Part shown: one piece after another, positions 62,614-64,000 of the stretch
Position numbering within the stretch: position 1 is the first letter of the stretch
How the letters are laid out: every line of letters begins with the position of its first letter
From: Heyndrickxia sporothermodurans
GTDB lineage: Bacteria; Bacillota; Bacilli; Bacillales; Bacillaceae_C
Length of the DNA: 64,000 nucleotides
Reading direction: 5' to 3'
Assembly: GCA_018333075.1 (NCBI GenBank)
Contig: BORH01000003.1
Span: forward strand, 62,001 to 126,000
Program-made: the position numbers and the translations under genes
The notes under the pieces: generated by a model
What the model was told of the DNA's origin: nothing
What the model saw: only the letters and a program-made list of their open reading frames with translations
The model's database searches: none

Positions 62614-63202
62614 AATTTGTCTTAAGTGTAAATGGTTTACCTTCAAATAATATCCGATGGTTCATATTTAACACATTTCCGGTCTTTATTGTTATATGCC
62701 CGATTTTTTGTTTTTGAGAGGATAGTAATTTAAATGTTAATTGAGTTGTTTTAGAACTCCATCCATCAATCGTTTCCAACTGTTTATTAGTAATGACTTC
62801 TTTATTATTATTAGACAAATATAAGTGCTGAATAGGAATGATTGAAAGAGGCTCCTCAGTATGGTTTGTCATTTCTGTTTTTATATCCAAGTAAAAGCCA
62901 TCTTTTATTGAACTAGGTGAATGAATTCGGATCAATTGAATATAGGGGATGTATATTTCAATGGAACCAATTATCAATGTTTGATTCACTTTGCTTGATT
63001 GAATAATCTCTATTTTACTTGTTTGATCTGTTAATAAATGCTTGGAACTATATTCTGGATTAATTACAGACCCTGAATAGGTAGGAAGTTTAGCATGAGA
63101 CAAAGAAGAATCAGTTATCAGTATAGGTTTGGAAGTCTGTGAGTTAGGAGTAAATAAACATAATGCGAAAAGGATGACACATAAGAAAAGGATCTTTCCC
63201 AC
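62612..63202 (-). CDS. Exported protein of unknown function
   Basis: A 196-residue protein with an N-terminal hydrophobic signal/anchor (about 4-18) and a beta-rich remainder. The pattern GSIEIYIPYIQLIRI...YLDIKTEMTNHTEEPLSI resembles the immunoglobulin-like DUF4352 fold of Bacillus exported proteins, but I am not sure of the family. No lipobox. It lies between an ABC exporter and an alkaline phosphatase without an evident link. Confidence 0.65.
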   Translation of the reverse strand: MGKILFLCVILFALCLFTPNSQTSKPILITDSSLSHAKLPTYSGSVINPEYSSKHLLTDQTSKIEIIQSSKVNQTLIIGSIEIYIPYIQLIRIHSPSSIKDGFYLDIKTEMTNHTEEPLSIIPIQHLYLSNNNKEVITNKQLETIDGWSSKTTQLTFKLLSSQKQKIGHITIKTGNVLNMNHRILFEGKPFTLKTN

Positions 63203-63249
63203 TTTTATCCCTCGACTTTTTTACGAATTTATTCGAATAGAATAGATCA

Positions 63250-64000
63250 TTAATGAGCTAAAATAACCTGCTTTCTTTCAATGATTTCAAAGAGGCATTT
63301 AGCAATATCTGTATTATCTAATAATCCGGCAAAGTTTTCTTTGTAAGGACCATAAGCATAAATAGGAACATCTTCACCTGTATGCCCATCAGTTGTCCAA
63401 ATTGTATTTGTTCGTTTATCAATAATGGTTTTGAAGGCATTTTCGATTTTTTCTGGTTTATATGTTTGTATGGCCTCTTCTATATTTTTGACTTCATCTG
63501 ATGTGAACAAACAATCCGTATATTTTAACAGAATATCGTTAAGGTTAGCACCTAACAATAGTTCATTTGCTAAGTAACCTGGTGTTCGTTTGAATGCACC
63601 TATTGTCTCGCTATTCCAGTAATAATGACCATTTGCACCAATTGTAAATCCTCCAGTAGAATGGTCAGCAGTCGCAATGACTAATGTATGCTCATCTGTT
63701 CTCGCGAAATTAATTGCACAGTTGAAGGCTTTTTCGAAATCGGTAATTTCGCTCATTACTGATACGATATCATGATTATGGCCGCCCCAATCAATTTGAC
63801 TTCCTTCAATAAAGAGAAAAAATCCGTTGGAATGCTGATTTAAGCATTGAATGGCCGTATGTGCCATTTCTTCTAATGAAGGAATATTTTTGGGACGATC
63901 AATCATTTTAGGAATTTCTCGTTTTGCGAAAAGACCAAGTAATTTATGATTTTTATTCTTTAGCAATTCAGAACGATTAGTAATATAGCTATATCCGTCG
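63250..64000 (-). CDS. Alkaline phosphatase, C-terminal part (runs off the window)
   Basis: At least 249 residues of a PhoA-type alkaline phosphatase. The frame is open to base 64000, so the true start and N-terminal catalytic region are outside. Visible metal-ligand motifs are FIEGSQIDWGGHNHD, ATADHSTGGFTIG and DGHTGEDVPIYAYGP. The enzyme releases phosphate from monoesters outside the membrane. A TTG at 63966 is internal and not the real start. Confidence 0.9.
   Translation of the reverse strand, partial: DGYSYITNRSELLKNKNHKLLGLFAKREIPKMIDRPKNIPSLEEMAHTAIQCLNQHSNGFFLFIEGSQIDWGGHNHDIVSVMSEITDFEKAFNCAINFARTDEHTLVIATADHSTGGFTIGANGHYYWNSETIGAFKRTPGYLANELLLGANLNDILLKYTDCLFTSDEVKNIEEAIQTYKPEKIENAFKTIIDKRTNTIWTTDGHTGEDVPIYAYGPYKENFAGLLDNTDIAKCLFEIIERKQVILAH

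Overview
The window reads as chromosomal DNA of a low-GC, endospore-forming member of the Bacillaceae. It carries a tricistronic gerK-type germinant receptor operon, spmA/spmB, ytaF and a KinB-like kinase. Strong AGGAGG-type ribosome binding sites and U-rich intrinsic terminators occur throughout, and NupG, RlmN, QueT, NamZ and YcgT-like proteins are close to their Bacillus relatives. No phage, plasmid, rRNA, tRNA, intact IS element or CRISPR array was found. The genus cannot be fixed from this window alone.

Layout. 0-5 kb: two SDR dehydrogenases, a divergent GAF/LuxR regulator, an RlmN methyltransferase and a nucleoside hydrolase. 5-13 kb: a guanine-type purine riboswitch driving nupG, a DEDDh exonuclease, a lactonase, a secreted stalk-domain protein, and the ybdD/cstA pair. 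12.5-18.8 kb: mntH behind two MntR-like operators, a KinB-like kinase, an intracellular subtilisin and a PBP4a-type carboxypeptidase. 18.8-23.2 kb: gerKA-gerKC-gerKB with a divergent small two-TM protein that may be the GerD-type accessory subunit. 23.2-30.6 kb: a flavin reductase, a FetAB-like ABC exporter, two XRE-DUF1232 paralogues facing away from each other across an 800-bp small-ORF region, ytaF and an aldo/keto reductase. 30.8-35.6 kb: a secreted cell-wall salvage cluster (nagZ, YbbE-like serine hydrolase, namZ). 35.6-51 kb: a phosphatase/kinase-like pair, a UvrD-type helicase, a MATE exporter, fluC, spmAB followed by an LD-carboxypeptidase and an M20 hydrolase, an S9 peptidase, a TetR/membrane protein pair, queT under a preQ1-I riboswitch, and a Fur-box-controlled ferredoxin-NADP reductase. 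51-56.5 kb: a linearmycin-resistance-like ABC exporter plus two-component system. 56.5-57.7 kb: a gene-poor region holding an unusual ~21-bp periodic repeat array and a copy of a dispersed repeat. 57.7-64 kb: a DUF3626 protein, an EEP-fold nuclease, a second ABC exporter, a small exported protein and the 3' part of an alkaline phosphatase that leaves the window.

How the parts fit. Nucleoside salvage is represented by a divergent hydrolase/transporter pair, with guanine feedback through the riboswitch. Metal supply is regulated at mntH (MntR-like boxes) and at the YcgT-like reductase (perfect 9-1-9 Fur palindrome). Sporulation and germination genes are spread over the window. The points most worth a second look are the phased 21-bp array with the neighbouring DUF3626/EEP nuclease pair, the purine riboswitch with both kissing loops enlarged, and the XRE-DUF1232 pair flanking small unannotated ORFs.
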